Shown here: in pieces, positions 17,204 to 25,612 of the stretch
Position numbering within the stretch: the first letter of the stretch is position 1
How the letters are laid out: each line of letters begins with the position of its first letter
Assembly: GCF_000247605.1 (NCBI RefSeq)
Contig: NC_016894.1
Span: 558,001 to 622,000 of the forward strand
Source: Acetobacterium woodii DSM 1030
GTDB lineage: Bacteria > Bacillota > Clostridia > Eubacteriales > Eubacteriaceae
Length of the DNA stretch: 64,000 nucleotides
Direction of reading: 5' to 3'
Notes under the pieces: model-generated
Seen by the model: the letters and a program-made list of their open reading frames with translations, nothing else
What the model was told of the DNA's origin: nothing
Database searches by the model: none
Program-made: the position numbers and the translations under genes

Positions 17204-18208
17204 GTGAAACGGAATAGAAGAATGAAATGGTTTGAATACGGGTTGACTATTTGGATTATTATTACTTTGAATTTTCTTCTGCCAAGATTACTTCCCGGGG
17301 ATCCCTTTCTTATAATTTCATCAGACAGTGCTCAGGATGAAGAAATTGTTTTGACTCAGGAGCAACAGGATTATTATAAAAGTTATTATGGCTTGGATAA
17401 ATCGATGGGAGAACAGTATGTAGCTTATATCGGGCAGCTCGCTCATGGTGATTTAGGGTACAGTATTTATTACAAGGAGCCGGTGAGTCAGATTATTTTT
17501 CGGCGTTTGGGATGGACGACTTTTATCGTGGTATCGGCATTGGTTATCAGTACCGGTATCGGGGTGATTCTGGGAAGTATATCAGCCTGGTATCGAGAAA
17601 AATGGCCGGATAAGCTTCTGTTTTTTCAAATGATTTTATTATCTGAAATTCCGGTTTTTCTTGTTGGACTCATTATTCTGTTTGTATTTTCAGCCTGGTT
17701 GAGGCTTTTTCCGTTGTCCGGAGCGATGACTCATTTCGAAGATTATAACAGCTGGTGGGACAAGCTATTTGACATTCTCAATCATGCTTTTCTGCCAATT
17801 GTGGTTTTATCTATTTCTCAATTGGGGGGGATATACCTGTTGGTGAGAAATAGTATGACCACTGTTCTGGAAAAAGATTATCTGCGGACAGCAAAAGCGA
17901 AGGGGCTTAATCAGCGTCGGATCATCTTTCATCATGCCCTGAGAAATGCACTGTTACCGGTGGTAACGCGGATATTTTTGAGTTTAGGCGCTTTAGTCGG
18001 CGGAGCTATTCTGGTTGAGAATGTCTTTTCTTATCCTGGCTTGGGTCGCTTAATGCGGGAATGCATTAAGGTTCACGATTACCAGGTGGTGCAGGGAATT
18101 TTTCTGGTGGTGACTATATTTGTTTTATTGGCAAATTTTCTGGCTGATACGGTGTATAAAAAATTGGATCCCCGGGTAAAAGATTGTGCAACAAGTCAGG
18201 GAGGATGA
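17204..18208 (+). CDS. ABC importer permease, DppB/OppB type
   Basis: 334 residues, GTG start with AAAGGGAGAG upstream. An N-terminal membrane segment ends in the LPRLLPGDPF block typical of DppB/NikB permeases, and there are six membrane segments. The EAA-type coupling loop is RTAKAKGLNQRRIIFHHALRNALLP. It pairs with the DppC-type permease that starts three bases after its stop. Confidence 0.9.
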   Translation: MKRNRRMKWFEYGLTIWIIITLNFLLPRLLPGDPFLIISSDSAQDEEIVLTQEQQDYYKSYYGLDKSMGEQYVAYIGQLAHGDLGYSIYYKEPVSQIIFRRLGWTTFIVVSALVISTGIGVILGSISAWYREKWPDKLLFFQMILLSEIPVFLVGLIILFVFSAWLRLFPLSGAMTHFEDYNSWWDKLFDILNHAFLPIVVLSISQLGGIYLLVRNSMTTVLEKDYLRTAKAKGLNQRRIIFHHALRNALLPVVTRIFLSLGALVGGAILVENVFSYPGLGRLMRECIKVHDYQVVQGIFLVVTIFVLLANFLADTVYKKLDPRVKDCATSQGG

Positions 18209-18210
18209 CG

Positions 18211-19080
18211 GTGACGGGAATAAAAAAAAAGATGCTGAAATCATGGGAAATTATTAAGGATTTTTCAATTCAGGGAAAAATTAGCATGATGATTCTGGTG
18301 CTGGTTATTTTAATGGCAGTGTTTGCGACAAGCCTATCGATTTATTCGTATAATTTATCTTCAGGAGATGCTCTTTTGGCTCCGGGAGAGGGACATTTTC
18401 TGGGGACTGATGATCTGGGTATTGATCTCTGGGCGCAGATCTGTTATGGGGCACGAATCAGTTTGGTGGTAGGTTTTGGAACTGCATTGTTGGCTGCTTT
18501 TGGGGGAGGATTGATTGGTATCTTTTCCGGTTATGTTGGGGGCATAGCGGATAAAATTATTATGCGGATCATTGATATTATGATTGTTATTCCGGACTTC
18601 CCATTGATGGTTTTATTGGCGGCGCTACTAGGACCCAGCCTTCTTAATGTTATCATTGTGCTGGCTTTATTTTCCTGGGTGACTCCGGCCAGAATTGTTC
18701 GCTCACAAGTAATGATGCTCAAAGAACAGACCTATATCAAGGTAGCAGAAACCTATGGGGCAAGCGTTTGGTATCTTATATGGCGTCATTTTCTGCCAGC
18801 CGTCTTTCCTATTCTTGCGGTAAACATCATCCGTTTAACGGGGCGAGCCATTGTTTCGGAAGCCGGGTTGTCATTTCTGGGGTTGGGAGATCCTACCTCA
18901 AAAAGTTGGGGATTGATTATCCATTATGCTACCAGTTTTGAAGGAATTTATTATACTAATTTCTGGCAATGGTGGTTGTTGTACCCTTGGCTGATTTTAA
19001 CGCTTGTGGTTATGTCATTGGCATTTTTAAGTCGGGAACTGGAACGAATTGTTGATCCGCGGCTTAAAGCAGGTGTTTGA
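18211..19080 (+). CDS. ABC importer permease, DppC/OppC type
   Basis: 289 residues from the GTG at 18211, chosen because GGAGG lies six bases upstream; an earlier in-frame codon at 18184 has no such site. It carries the family's GEGHFLGTDDLGIDLWAQ block after the first membrane segment and the coupling loop KVAETYGASVWYLIWRHFLP. The second permease of the operon. Confidence 0.9.
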   Translation: MTGIKKKMLKSWEIIKDFSIQGKISMMILVLVILMAVFATSLSIYSYNLSSGDALLAPGEGHFLGTDDLGIDLWAQICYGARISLVVGFGTALLAAFGGGLIGIFSGYVGGIADKIIMRIIDIMIVIPDFPLMVLLAALLGPSLLNVIIVLALFSWVTPARIVRSQVMMLKEQTYIKVAETYGASVWYLIWRHFLPAVFPILAVNIIRLTGRAIVSEAGLSFLGLGDPTSKSWGLIIHYATSFEGIYYTNFWQWWLLYPWLILTLVVMSLAFLSRELERIVDPRLKAGV

Positions 19081-19105
19081 ATTCACTAGGGTATAGGAGG
19101 ACATA

Positions 19106-19153
19106 ATGCAGATTGTTCAAAAAGCGACCTTAACTAAGGAGGGATTGTATTGA
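19106..19153 (+). CDS. Possible 15-residue leader peptide
   Basis: ATG preceded by TAGGAGG at ideal spacing, encoding MQIVQKATLTKEGLY. Its TGA overlaps the TTG start of the following ATPase gene, a layout that fits translational coupling. Could equally be a remnant of the original start region. Translation is not shown. Confidence 0.35.
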   Translation: MQIVQKATLTKEGLY

Positions 19154-20871
19154 CGGGTGAAAATCAGTTTTTATTGGAGCTTAAAAATTTTTCGGTGAAT
19201 TATGTTTCGGTGCAACCATTAGTAAGGGCGGTTGACGACATTGGACTAAAGCTTATTAAAAACGAAACACTAGGAATTATTGGGGAATCCGGCTGCGGAA
19301 AAAGTTCTTTGGCCTTGGGGATCATGGGACTGATCAAGCAAGCAGAAGTAAAAGGGGAAGTTATTTACAAAGGGCAGAATTTAAATGGATTGCCGGAAAA
19401 AGAAATGCGAAAATTTCGGTGGAAAGAAATTGCGTTGGTCTTTCAGAATTCTCTGGAGGTGCTTAATCCGGTCCTTACCGTCGGTGACCAGATTGGCGAG
19501 CCAATCAAAATCCATTATCATGCGACCGCCGCAGAAATCGAGGAAAAGGTAATAAAACTGATGGAAAAGGTGCATTTGGATTCTAAGTGGCGGCATGCTT
19601 ATCCCCACCAGCTGTCCGGGGGGATGCGTCAGCGAGTACTGGTGGCCATGGCTTTGTCCTGTAATCCGGAATTACTGATTGTTGATGAACCTACCACCGC
19701 ATTGGATGTTCTCAGTAAAAATGAAATTCTGCAGATGTTGCAGCAATTGCAGAAAGAAATTGGTTTTACGATGGTAATTATTTCTCATGACTTGGGGGTG
19801 ATTAAGAAACTTACTAATCGTGTAGCCGCGATGTACTGTGGGCGGATCATCGAAAAAGGCTTAACATCAGAGGTTCTAAAAAACCCCTTGCACTGTTATA
19901 CCAGAGGGTTACTGAATTCTTCGCCAAATCTTTTTAAATATAAAGATCTGTGGGGGATTGAGGGTGAACCATCCTCGGGCAATTCGACAATCGGATGTGC
20001 TTTTTATCCTCGCTGCTGTCAGCATGAGGAAAGTTGCTCTTTAGATAAACCTTCATTAGAGTACGTCGCTCTGGAACATATGGTGGCTTGTCATAAAGGC
20101 GGCATTGAAACTTTCCTCAGTGCAGCTAATATAAGAAAAACTTATAAACTGAAGGATATGGAGATTGTGGCAGTCAAGGATGCCAGCATGGAAATAAAAA
20201 GCGGAGAAATTGTGGCACTGGTTGGAGAGTCCGGCTCAGGTAAATCCACTTTAGCACAGGTATTGGCAGGCGTCTGGAAATCGGACAAGGGGGAAGCCTT
20301 TTTCAAAAATAAGAAGCTTGAAGGCCATTGGGCGACAAAAATGATGGGTGGGATGCAGATTGTATTTCAAGACCCCTTTTCTGCCACCAGTCAGCGGATG
20401 AAAGTGATAGACATTGTAAAAGAACCTTTGGACATTATTAAATGGGGAAATAGTAATGATCGGGATAAGGCAGGTATTAATGCGTTGCGGGCAGTGCAAC
20501 TACCTACGTCCGCAGAATTTCAGCAGCGTTATTGCCACGCCTTGAGCGGTGGCCAGCGTCAGCGTCTGGCAATTGCCAGGGCATTGGTTACTAAACCCAA
20601 ACTGTTGATTGCAGATGAGGTGACCTCCATGTTGGATCCTTCTACTCAGGCCAATCTTTTAAGAGAACTCAAAGGACTTCAGAACCGGCAGGGGTTTGCC
20701 ATGTTGTATATTACTCATGATATGCATTTGGCCAGAAAAGTTGCGGATAAGGTTTATGTCATGTATGAAGGAGAAATTGTGGAACATGGGGTATCTGGTG
20801 ATATCTTTAAGAATCCGAAACACATCTATACCAAGCAGCTAATGAAGGAATCTTTCAGAGATTTGATTTAA
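19150..20871 (+). CDS. Fused two-domain ABC importer ATPase (DppD-DppF type)
   Basis: 573 residues; TTG start with AAGGAGG upstream. Two complete ATPase domains sit in one chain. The first has GESGCGKSS (about 45), LSGGMRQR (about 154) and LIVDEPTTALD. The second has GESGSGKST (about 358), LSGGQRQR (about 466) and LIADEVTSMLD. Between them is the C-terminal oligopeptide-transporter domain with the Cys pattern CAFYPRC...C...C, thought in DppD-like proteins to bind an iron-sulfur cluster. Separate dppD and dppF genes are more usual; here one chain energises both permeases. Confidence 0.9.
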   Translation: MTGENQFLLELKNFSVNYVSVQPLVRAVDDIGLKLIKNETLGIIGESGCGKSSLALGIMGLIKQAEVKGEVIYKGQNLNGLPEKEMRKFRWKEIALVFQNSLEVLNPVLTVGDQIGEPIKIHYHATAAEIEEKVIKLMEKVHLDSKWRHAYPHQLSGGMRQRVLVAMALSCNPELLIVDEPTTALDVLSKNEILQMLQQLQKEIGFTMVIISHDLGVIKKLTNRVAAMYCGRIIEKGLTSEVLKNPLHCYTRGLLNSSPNLFKYKDLWGIEGEPSSGNSTIGCAFYPRCCQHEESCSLDKPSLEYVALEHMVACHKGGIETFLSAANIRKTYKLKDMEIVAVKDASMEIKSGEIVALVGESGSGKSTLAQVLAGVWKSDKGEAFFKNKKLEGHWATKMMGGMQIVFQDPFSATSQRMKVIDIVKEPLDIIKWGNSNDRDKAGINALRAVQLPTSAEFQQRYCHALSGGQRQRLAIARALVTKPKLLIADEVTSMLDPSTQANLLRELKGLQNRQGFAMLYITHDMHLARKVADKVYVMYEGEIVEHGVSGDIFKNPKHIYTKQLMKESFRDLI

Positions 20872-20914
20872 TATTGAATTAATATAAAACGACGAACAGT
20901 AGAAAGGTGGAACA

Positions 20915-21784
20915 ATGATAGAAGATGTATTGAAATTAAGAGATGCAGCATATTGGGAAGCGATTTGGGAGCAATCAAAAATGGATGGTCATAAGCCTGG
21001 AAGTGATGGTCCGGCTAATAGCGTTGATTTGTGGGAAAAACGGGCGGACCAGTTTAAGTCTACTGCAAAAGGGGAACGCGGGAAAAAGCGAACCGAAGAA
21101 GTGCTTTGCTGGCTTGAAAATCAGGGCGTTTGCTTTGAAGGCTTGAAGATTCTGGATATTGGCGCTGGACCTGGGGTTTATTCCTTTGCTTTTGCGGAAA
21201 AAAATGCGGAGGTAACAGCACTGGAACCGACAACAGCGATGTCATCTTTTATTAAGGAACAAATCCAGAATGAAGGAAAAGTTGGCGTGACAGTTGTCCA
21301 AATGGCATGGGAAGATGTTGATATTGAAAAGATGGGCTGGACACAGGCTTTTGATTTGGTTTTTATTTCGATGTGCCCAGGGGTTCGCAACGCCAAACTT
21401 TTCAAGAAAGCCATGTCTTGTTCGAAAAAATATGTGTATTACAGCGGTTGGGCAGGCAGAAGAGATAGTGAAGCGTTTGGAGAACTGTGGAAAGAACTGT
21501 ACGGAGATGAAACGCCAATATGGAGAAGTGACATTATTTACAACTTAAACTGGCTTTACACGCAGGAGTATGATCTGGCCTTTGACGTGCAGCGAGAGGC
21601 CAGATCGGAAGAACTAAGTTTGGAAAGTGCCGTCGAGGAATTTATGGCCCGCTTGAGTTTTTATGGAAAAGGCACGACACAGGTAAAAAAAGCGGTGGAG
21701 CAATTTGTTAAAGATAATTCTGAAAATGGGATTCTCAAGACAAAAGCGATATCCCGAAGAGGAAAAATTTTGGTCAAGTTTTAA
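20915..21784 (+). CDS. Class I SAM-dependent methyltransferase in importer operon
   Basis: 289 residues; start preceded by AGAAAGGTGG. Motif I is ILDIGAGPGVYSFAFA (about residue 77), followed by VTALEPTTAMSSFI and VFISMCPGVRN. An N-terminal helical part begins WEAIWEQSKMDGHKPG. Such methyltransferases recur next to family-5 ABC importers in anaerobic Firmicutes (recollection, not checked). A role in modifying an imported metallophore or cofactor is possible. The substrate cannot be read from sequence. It is 43 bases after the ATPase gene. Confidence 0.8.
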   Translation: MIEDVLKLRDAAYWEAIWEQSKMDGHKPGSDGPANSVDLWEKRADQFKSTAKGERGKKRTEEVLCWLENQGVCFEGLKILDIGAGPGVYSFAFAEKNAEVTALEPTTAMSSFIKEQIQNEGKVGVTVVQMAWEDVDIEKMGWTQAFDLVFISMCPGVRNAKLFKKAMSCSKKYVYYSGWAGRRDSEAFGELWKELYGDETPIWRSDIIYNLNWLYTQEYDLAFDVQREARSEELSLESAVEEFMARLSFYGKGTTQVKKAVEQFVKDNSENGILKTKAISRRGKILVKF

Positions 21785-21844
21785 ATAGCGATTAAGGATG
21801 AATAATTTGAGAAAATATTAAAAACTGAAAAAGGAAGTACTAAG

Positions 21845-22357
21845 ATGAAAATAACAATTCTATATTTCAGCAAAACCGGTAATACTGAAAAAGCAGCTAG
21901 CTATATTAAAGAGGGTTTGATGGAAACCGGCGATTTTGAAATTAAATTGATGAACTTAAATGAGGATTCAACGATTGATAAAGCTTTTATCAACGAAAGT
22001 GAAACGGTGATCATGGGAACGCCAACCTATGCGGCGAATATATGTTGGCAATTTAAGAAATGGTTTGATACTGATTGGGATTGTCAGTTGGGCGGAAAAT
22101 TGGGAGCTGCTTTTGCAACAGCCAATGCCATGCATGGTGGTGGGGATATCGCTTTGCAGGCGATGATTAGTCATATGCTGGTCAGAGGTATGCTGGTTTA
22201 TTCTTCAGGCGCTGGTTGTGGAAGACCATTTATTCATCTTGGCCCAATTGGGATTGGGATTGATAATGGTGTGGAACAGCGAAAAAATATGTTTAATATT
22301 TTTGGTAAACGTGTTGGTGAGCAGAGTATTCGATTGTTTGGAAACGTTAAGAAATGA
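21845..22357 (+). CDS. Flavodoxin / NADPH-dependent FMN-reductase-like protein
   Basis: 170 residues. The FMN phosphate loop is YFSKTGNTEKAASYI near the N-terminus. GTPTYAANICWQFKKWFDT and the later FATANAMHGGGDIALQ are the WrbA/flavodoxin-like second and third loops. It is likely a cytoplasmic electron carrier or quinone/iron reductase. As the last gene of the importer operon it could reduce an imported ferric or cobalt complex; this is inference. A terminator follows at 22393. Confidence 0.85.
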   Translation: MKITILYFSKTGNTEKAASYIKEGLMETGDFEIKLMNLNEDSTIDKAFINESETVIMGTPTYAANICWQFKKWFDTDWDCQLGGKLGAAFATANAMHGGGDIALQAMISHMLVRGMLVYSSGAGCGRPFIHLGPIGIGIDNGVEQRKNMFNIFGKRVGEQSIRLFGNVKK

Positions 22358-22392
22358 TTGGTTAATAAATTGTATTGAATGTGAAATAAGCT

Positions 22393-22430
22393 CAGAATCA
22401 GAATTCTCTATAACTGATTCTGGGTTTTTT
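22393..22430 (+). terminator. Intrinsic terminator after flavodoxin
   Basis: CAGAATCAG and CTGATTCTG arms, then GGTTTTTT. Confidence 0.85.
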
Positions 22431-22472
22431 AGGTTAAACGGTTGATGAACTTAAAACGATTAAAAATAATTA

Positions 22473-22524
22473 TTGACATATGTTTGATAAGACTTATAAT
22501 AAGAAGTATAAATAACATATGTCA
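22473..22524 (+). promoter_or_regulatory. Promoter with TTGACATATG/CATATGTCA half-sites
   Basis: TTGACA (22473-22478), 16-bp spacer, TATAAT (22495-22500). The -35 region reads TTGACATATG and its inverted partner CATATGTCA follows at 22516. The same TGACATATGTCA core forms the palindrome at the DUF364 promoter (7723), suggesting a shared regulator. Confidence 0.65.
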
Positions 22525-22544
22525 TTAATCGAAGAGGTGGCTAA

Positions 22545-23369
22545 ATGAAAGTTCTAACGTTGGCTGAAAATACATCGCTATCGGATGAATTTAAAAATGA
22601 ACATGGCTTGAGTTTATATATTGAAACAGAAACACATCGATTATTGTTTGATGTCGGTGCCAGTAGTTTATTCGCTGAGAATGCCGAAAAGCTAGGCGTA
22701 GATCTTGCTAAGGTAGATACATTGATCATCAGTCATGGGCATAATGATCATGGTGGCGGTTTGAAAACATTTTTGGCACTTAATGATCAGGCGCTGATTT
22801 ATATTAACCGCCAAGCCTTTGAAAAGCATTACTCCAGAAGAGATAATGATGAAAACGCAGATATTGGTTTGGATCAGGAATTATTGTCCAATCAACGTTT
22901 TATTTTTTTAGCAGATGATTTTGTAATTGATGATGCTTTGTGCGTGTTTTCGAATGTTCAGGCTAAACGGTATCAATCTCCGGCTAATACCGATTTACTG
23001 ATGGAAAAAGAAGGCGAATTGATAAGTGATGATTTTAGCCATGAACAGAATCTGATTATTCGGGAAAAAAATCAGGTGGTATTGTTGTCCGGTTGTGCTC
23101 ATAAGGGAATTGTTAATATTCTGGATCACATGGCGGTAAACTTTAATATTTATCCGACCACGGTAATTAGTGGATTCCATCTTTGTAATCGAGCGCGCAA
23201 AAAATTGGAATCACCGGAATTGGTTGAAAACATTGGCGCGGAACTTTTAAAAACACAAGCTGAATTTTATACCTGTCATTGTACAGGGGCCGAACCCTAT
23301 CAAATACTCAAAAGCGTTATGGGAGATCGGGTAAATTATTTGTCGACGGGAAGTCAAGTTGAGATCTAA
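22545..23369 (+). CDS. MBL-fold metallo-hydrolase, MptA/dihydropterin-synthase-like group
   Basis: 274 residues; GAAGAGGTGG precedes the ATG. The metal-binding motif HGHNDHGGG is at about residues 64-72, with later ligands in LLSGCAHKGIVN and GFHL. The C-terminus FYTCHCTGAEPY is typical of the subgroup annotated as 7,8-dihydropterin-6-methyl-4-(aminobenzene) ribofuranosyl 5'-phosphate synthase-like proteins. In bacteria the reaction is uncertain, and these genes often accompany DUF364 or iron-molybdenum-cofactor-type proteins. The shared promoter motif with the DUF364 gene supports such a link. The stop is followed after five bases by a family-1 element. Confidence 0.8.
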   Translation: MKVLTLAENTSLSDEFKNEHGLSLYIETETHRLLFDVGASSLFAENAEKLGVDLAKVDTLIISHGHNDHGGGLKTFLALNDQALIYINRQAFEKHYSRRDNDENADIGLDQELLSNQRFIFLADDFVIDDALCVFSNVQAKRYQSPANTDLLMEKEGELISDDFSHEQNLIIREKNQVVLLSGCAHKGIVNILDHMAVNFNIYPTTVISGFHLCNRARKKLESPELVENIGAELLKTQAEFYTCHCTGAEPYQILKSVMGDRVNYLSTGSQVEI

Positions 23370-23374
23370 ATAAT

Positions 23375-23545
23375 TAGGTAATGGCGAAATTAAAAAACAT
23401 CGAACAACGGTTGCTTTGGGCGCAGTTTCCACAAACTATTTTGTAATGTGTAGGCGAACAGTTCATCGAACTGTCCGCCGTACCGTGTAGAAATTGTTTC
23501 GTGAGAAACTGGGCCCGAAGCTCACGGCATTTTCGCAATTGCCTA
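23375..23545 (-). mobile_element. Family-1 MITE, copy E, between MBL and flavin reductase genes
   Basis: 171 bp with TAGG...CCTA ends, inverted relative to copy C. Flanks ATCTAAATAAT and AGCTAAATAAA match at 9 of 11 positions. The left duplicate contains the MBL stop codon. It ends 27 nt before the flavin reductase start. Without it the two genes would be about 30 bases apart, so an operon was probably split. Confidence 0.92.
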
Positions 23546-23572
23546 AGCTAAATAAACAGAAGGAGAGCAATT

Positions 23573-24064
23573 ATGAGTAAATCTGAAGGAAATAAACGGA
23601 CGTGTTTAAATCCGGTAGCAAAGGTATTGGTATCGTGTCGGGGTTTAAATGGTGAAAACAACGCTTTGGCAGTGGGTTATTGCGGAAATTGCAGTTATGA
23701 TCCACCGATGGTGATGGTGGGGATTGTACCCTCGCGGTATTCTTACCATCTGATTAAAGAGTCCGGTTGCTTTGTGGTTAATCTGGTTGATAAAGCTTAC
23801 CAGGAAACGTTTAATTATCTGGGTAGCCATAGTAAACGGGATGAAGACAAACTGGCAGTTATGAAAGTTAATTTGGCGGAAGCAAAATTTGTCAACGCTC
23901 CAATTCTGGCAGATTGCCCCGTTAATATTGAGTGCAAAATTGTGGATTCGATTGTCACGGGTTCGCATGAAATGTTTATCGGAAAAGTTGAATATGTTCA
24001 TGCCGATGCCAAGATGATCAGTGATAAAGGGGATATTGATTTTTCACAAATAAACTTTTTATAA
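23573..24064 (+). CDS. Flavin reductase-like (flavoredoxin-type) protein
   Basis: 163 residues; AGAAGGAGAG precedes the ATG. It has the FMN-binding split-barrel signature: PVAKVLVSC near the start, YDPPMVMVGIVPSRYSYHLI, then GCFVVNLV and a terminal HEMFIGKVEYVHAD. Members bind FMN and act as flavoredoxins or flavin reductases. It was probably co-transcribed with the MBL-fold gene before the intervening mobile element arrived. Confidence 0.85.
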   Translation: MSKSEGNKRTCLNPVAKVLVSCRGLNGENNALAVGYCGNCSYDPPMVMVGIVPSRYSYHLIKESGCFVVNLVDKAYQETFNYLGSHSKRDEDKLAVMKVNLAEAKFVNAPILADCPVNIECKIVDSIVTGSHEMFIGKVEYVHADAKMISDKGDIDFSQINFL

Positions 24065-24125
24065 AACAGGTTAAAAATGACAACATGCCGAATAAGATAA
24101 AGCAGGGTAATAAAATAATAGCGAA

Positions 24126-24290
24126 TTCAAGGTGCCGATTATGAATATCGGAGAATAGGGAAGCTTAGAAAGCACGGACCCACCACTGTGAACAGGGACG
24201 AAGTCTTAATAACCACTGAGCATAAGCTTGGGAAGGTGAGAATAGGATGAACTGTTAGTCAGGAGACCTGCCTTGATGTGAGAAAAAGGC
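24126..24290 (+). ncRNA. Cobalamin riboswitch
   Basis: Contains the class hallmarks in order: AATAGGGAAG near the 5' side, CCACTGTGAACAGGGACGAA, then CCACTGAG, GGGAAGG, and the B12-box-like TAGTCAGGAGACCTGCC. A terminator hairpin lies downstream (24333-24369), so control is probably by transcription termination when cobalamin is bound. It precedes the FecCD/BtuCDF-type importer genes. Confidence 0.92.
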
Positions 24291-24332
24291 CAGGGGATAT
24301 GTGGTTGCTTTACGAGGATACCTGAAGATGGG

Positions 24333-24369
24333 AAGAGGTTCTTTTATTTATAAAAGAAGCTCTTTTTTC
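24333..24369 (+). terminator. Riboswitch expression-platform terminator
   Basis: AAGAG-TTCTTTTA and TAAAAGAA-CTCTT arms followed by TTTTTT, just downstream of the cobalamin aptamer. Confidence 0.85.
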
Positions 24370-24410
24370 TTTGTCCAAAATATAAAAATTAGCTAAAAAA
24401 GGAGAATTAA

Positions 24411-24518
24411 ATGGTCAAAAATCACTTCGGAAGAAATGGAAAAAGGGAATCTGATCATGCGAAAAATGATAAAAAAAATGGTCGATTTTTATGGGGAATG
24501 CAGGTTGCAAGACGATGA
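24411..24518 (+). CDS. Small ORF (35 aa) between riboswitch and permease
   Basis: ATG preceded by AAAAAAGGAG at good spacing. The frame ends with TGA overlapping the permease ATG (ATGA), suggesting coupling. The peptide is basic and has no recognisable domain. A second frame, open from 24397 to 24549, encodes a more protein-like sequence (MEKGNLIMRKMIKKMVDFYG from 24436) in a different phase. One of the two may be the real, possibly frameshifted, gene. Confidence 0.35.
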   Translation: MVKNHFGRNGKRESDHAKNDKKNGRFLWGMQVARR

Positions 24519-25612
24519 AGCGATTAAGAAAGCCACAAGTTGCTATTGAAGTTGATGAGGATTGTCTGGAACGATATCAGAAGTTTACGGCTAAAAAAGC
24601 GGGGCTAATTATTATCCTTTGTGTATTTTTATTGGTTGTCGCGATATTTGCAATGAATAGCGGTGCCATGGAATTAGACCCGACCGATATTGTAAAGACA
24701 TTGATGAGCATTGGTACCGAAATTTCCAGCGTGGTTGTATGGCGGATTCGTTTGCCACGAATTCTGGCAGCGGTAATTGCGGGTGCTGGTTTGGCTGTCG
24801 CTGGATGTGTAATGCAAAACAATTTAAAAAATCCTTTGGCATCACCGTCAACATTGGGGATTTCCAGTGCGGCCGCTTTTGGAGCGAATATTGCCATTAT
24901 TGTGTTGGGGGCGGGAACCGTTCAGAGTTCATCGACGCAGCCAATAATCGTTAACAATCCTTATCTGGTGACAAGCTTTGCCTTTGCTTTTTCGATGGGC
25001 GCAACGATGGTCATTCTGTTGCTGGCTCGAATGAAAAGTTTTTCACCAGAAGCTATCGTTTTAGCCGGGGTCGCGTTAAGTTCACTTTTTGCAGCGGGAA
25101 CCACCCTGATTCAATACTTTGCGGAATCGGTGCAAATTGCCGCCGCCGTATTTTGGACTTTTGGTGATCTGGGGCGGGCAGCTTGGACAGAAGTGTTTAT
25201 CTTGGCGGTGGTAGTGGGCCTGGCAATTATTTATTTTATGATGAAACGTTGGGATTATAATGCTTTGGATAACGGGGCCGATGCGGCTAAAAGTTTAGGC
25301 GTAAATGTTGAAAGAACCCGACTGGGAGGAATGTTAGTCGCTTCAATGATTACGGCGGTGACCGTTTCATTTCTTGGCGTAATCGGCTTTATCGGGTTGG
25401 TGGCACCACAAATGGTAAGGCGGCTGATTGGTGGGGATCATCGTTTTCTCATTCCGATTTCGGCATTGATGGGGTCGTTGTTATTATTAGTTTCGGATAC
25501 CTTTGCCCGAACGATTGTCTCGCCAATTATTCTACCGGTGGGAGCCATCACATCGTTTCTGGGGGCGCCATTATTTCTTTATTTATTACTGAAAGGAGGC
25601 AAACGAAGTTGA
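24515..25612 (+). CDS. btuC: FecCD/BtuC-family ABC permease (corrinoid importer)
   Basis: 365 residues from the ATG at 24515, preferred because it overlaps the upstream small ORF's stop; an in-frame ATG at 24491 has no ribosome binding site. About ten membrane segments. It carries VVVWRIRLPRILAAVIAGAGLAVAG, LGISSAAAFGAN and GFIGLVAPQMVRRLIGGDHR, the FecCD-family blocks including the ATPase-coupling loop. Sequence alone does not separate iron-siderophore from cobalamin importers, but the cobalamin riboswitch makes corrinoid uptake the best call. Corrinoid supply matters to the methyltransferase systems in this window. Confidence 0.88.
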   Translation: MKRLRKPQVAIEVDEDCLERYQKFTAKKAGLIIILCVFLLVVAIFAMNSGAMELDPTDIVKTLMSIGTEISSVVVWRIRLPRILAAVIAGAGLAVAGCVMQNNLKNPLASPSTLGISSAAAFGANIAIIVLGAGTVQSSSTQPIIVNNPYLVTSFAFAFSMGATMVILLLARMKSFSPEAIVLAGVALSSLFAAGTTLIQYFAESVQIAAAVFWTFGDLGRAAWTEVFILAVVVGLAIIYFMMKRWDYNALDNGADAAKSLGVNVERTRLGGMLVASMITAVTVSFLGVIGFIGLVAPQMVRRLIGGDHRFLIPISALMGSLLLLVSDTFARTIVSPIILPVGAITSFLGAPLFLYLLLKGGKRS

